Shown here: positions 63,381 to 64,000 of the stretch, in pieces | How the letters are laid out: every line of letters starts with the position of its first letter | Numbering within the stretch: the stretch's first letter is position 1 | The notes under the pieces: generated by a model | Databases searched by the model: none | What the model was told of the DNA's origin: nothing | Seen by the model: the letters and a program-made list of their open reading frames with translations, nothing else | NCBI GenBank assembly: GCA_033032865.1 | Contig: JAWHQI010000023.1 | Span: forward strand, 248,001 to 312,000 | Length of the DNA: 64,000 bases | DNA from: Dactylorhiza incarnata | Lineage: Eukaryota > Streptophyta > Magnoliopsida > Asparagales > Orchidaceae | Reading direction: 5' to 3' | Position numbers and translations under genes: made by a program

Positions 63381-63392
63381 CCTCTGATACCA
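63381..63392 (-). promoter_or_regulatory. Primer-binding site of H
   Basis: The complement is TGGTATCAGAGG, initiator-Met tRNA type, next to the 5' LTR. Confidence 0.93.
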
Positions 63393-63393
63393 C

Positions 63394-64000
63394 TGTTGGG
63401 TTTTTCTAGAACCATACATCACATGTAGGCGCAGCGGAATAAAAGAGAAACAACCCAAAAAGACTTGGATCGGCCATGAATATTGAATCAAGAAGTAAAT
63501 CAAAACTAGGTATGAAATTACCTTTGAGGGATTGGATCAAATCCAACCAAGATGCTCCAAGAAGAAGATTCCTTTCAGCGGCTATGCGAGTCCTCACGTA
63601 GAATAATGTCTACGTCTCTACAACAGTCCACACGAGCCGGGAGAACACCAAGTCACGTCGCACGCAACTCGGAAGGGAGAACAACTGCACCTTGCACTTC
63701 CACGAACTGCTAGGTTCGCTCCAGGAAGAACAATCACGACGACGATCGCCGGAGAGGAGGTCGGCGGAGGCGAACTGGGCGGCGGAACGCTTTCCGTCTA
63801 GGGTTCGAGCGAGAGCGGAACATTTCCGTCGACTAAACCTTTTGTAAGTAATGAGAACCCTAAAAGAAGATCTATTTATACCCAAAGCATAAACAGGCAT
63901 CTAGAAGAATTGATATCCGCAGACCACACAGCAGAATTGGGGTTTCTGTTACAATTCGTCGGGATTTCACGAATCAGCATTCGTCGAGTTTACACGGGAC
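63394..64000 (-). repeat. 5' LTR of H, partial
   Basis: First 607 bp in + orientation (that is, the R/U5 side and part of U3 in - sense); continues beyond the window. Confidence 0.95.

Larger units (their letters stand above)
56299..64000 (-). mobile_element. Copia LTR retrotransposon H, intact polyprotein, cut by window end
   Basis: LTR at 56299-57293 (995 bp) and the first 607 bp of its partner from 63394 onward; offset exactly 7,095 with no gaps and about six substitutions in 607 bp. PBS complement TGGTATCAGAGG (63381-63392) and polypurine tract complement of gtctcccacttg (57294-57305) set the - orientation. A single 1,318-codon frame covers gag to RNase H. Left flank CTTAT (56294-56298); the matching right flank is outside the window. 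The youngest and most complete element here. Confidence 0.95.

Noticed and set aside
1..64000. A novel multi-gene defence or metabolic system
   Set aside because: No gene cluster is present. All recognisable coding sequence belongs to retroelement gag or pol; the remaining frames are short or repeat-derived.

Overview
This 64 kb window is almost entirely nested plant LTR retrotransposons with a few DNA-transposon derivatives. Plant origin follows from Ty3/Gypsy elements with a chromodomain-type integrase tail, Ty1/Copia elements primed by initiator-Met tRNA (TGGTATCAGAG), PIF/Harbinger-like and hAT-like MITEs, and plant-style TATA boxes (CTATAAATAG). I see no rRNA or tRNA gene, no CRISPR array and no complete host gene. 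Two short exon-like stretches (24342-24912 and 50127-50313, unidentified) are the only possible host-gene remnants. The species cannot be told from the sequence.

Region 1 (1-21682) is a three-level nest. A Tat-like Gypsy relative on the + strand (A) supplies a gag remnant, 81-bp minisatellites duplicated as a 1.68-kb block, a 1,050-bp MITE with a 118-bp-arm palindrome, a polypurine tract and a 3' LTR. A gag-only Copia-like element on the - strand (G, 5380-20685, TSD GTCTC) sits in that LTR. A second Tat-like element (B, 6243-12284, - strand, TSD ACGTT/ATGTT) sits in the 3' LTR of G. B has gag, three minisatellite blocks (148, 81 and 169 bp) and no pol.

Region 2 (21683-41790) is older debris: Gypsy integrase and RNase H fragments on both strands, a Copia RNase H fragment, a probable solo LTR with a 56-bp array (22852-23690), and a solo LTR (D, TSD GGTAC) holding a third Tat-like element (C, 30718-34696, TSD CTCGG). 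It also has a two-LTR element with almost no coding interior (J, 36256-38995), whose right LTR carries a 435-bp hAT-like MITE with an 8-bp TSD, and a 337-bp tandem duplication.

Region 3 (41791-56298) holds two members of one chromodomain-type Gypsy family. E (41798-49231, - strand) is a composite with three LTRs, one near-complete but interrupted gag-pol and a second partial gag, all between one TTTTA target duplication. F (53123-56040, + strand, TSD GTTGA) is a young short derivative whose protease frame runs straight into the last codons of pol. Between them lie Gypsy and Copia fragments.

Region 4 (56299-64000) is a young Copia element (H, - strand) with an intact 1,318-codon polyprotein and nearly identical LTRs; the second LTR runs off the window.

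Two patterns cut across families. Most LTRs here carry arrays or pairs of short inverted repeats just upstream of the TATA box, and in several Gypsy-type LTRs the TATA box itself is the centre of a palindrome. The three Tat-like elements all appear as gag (or nothing recognisable), then minisatellites, then polypurine tract and LTR, with pol missing.
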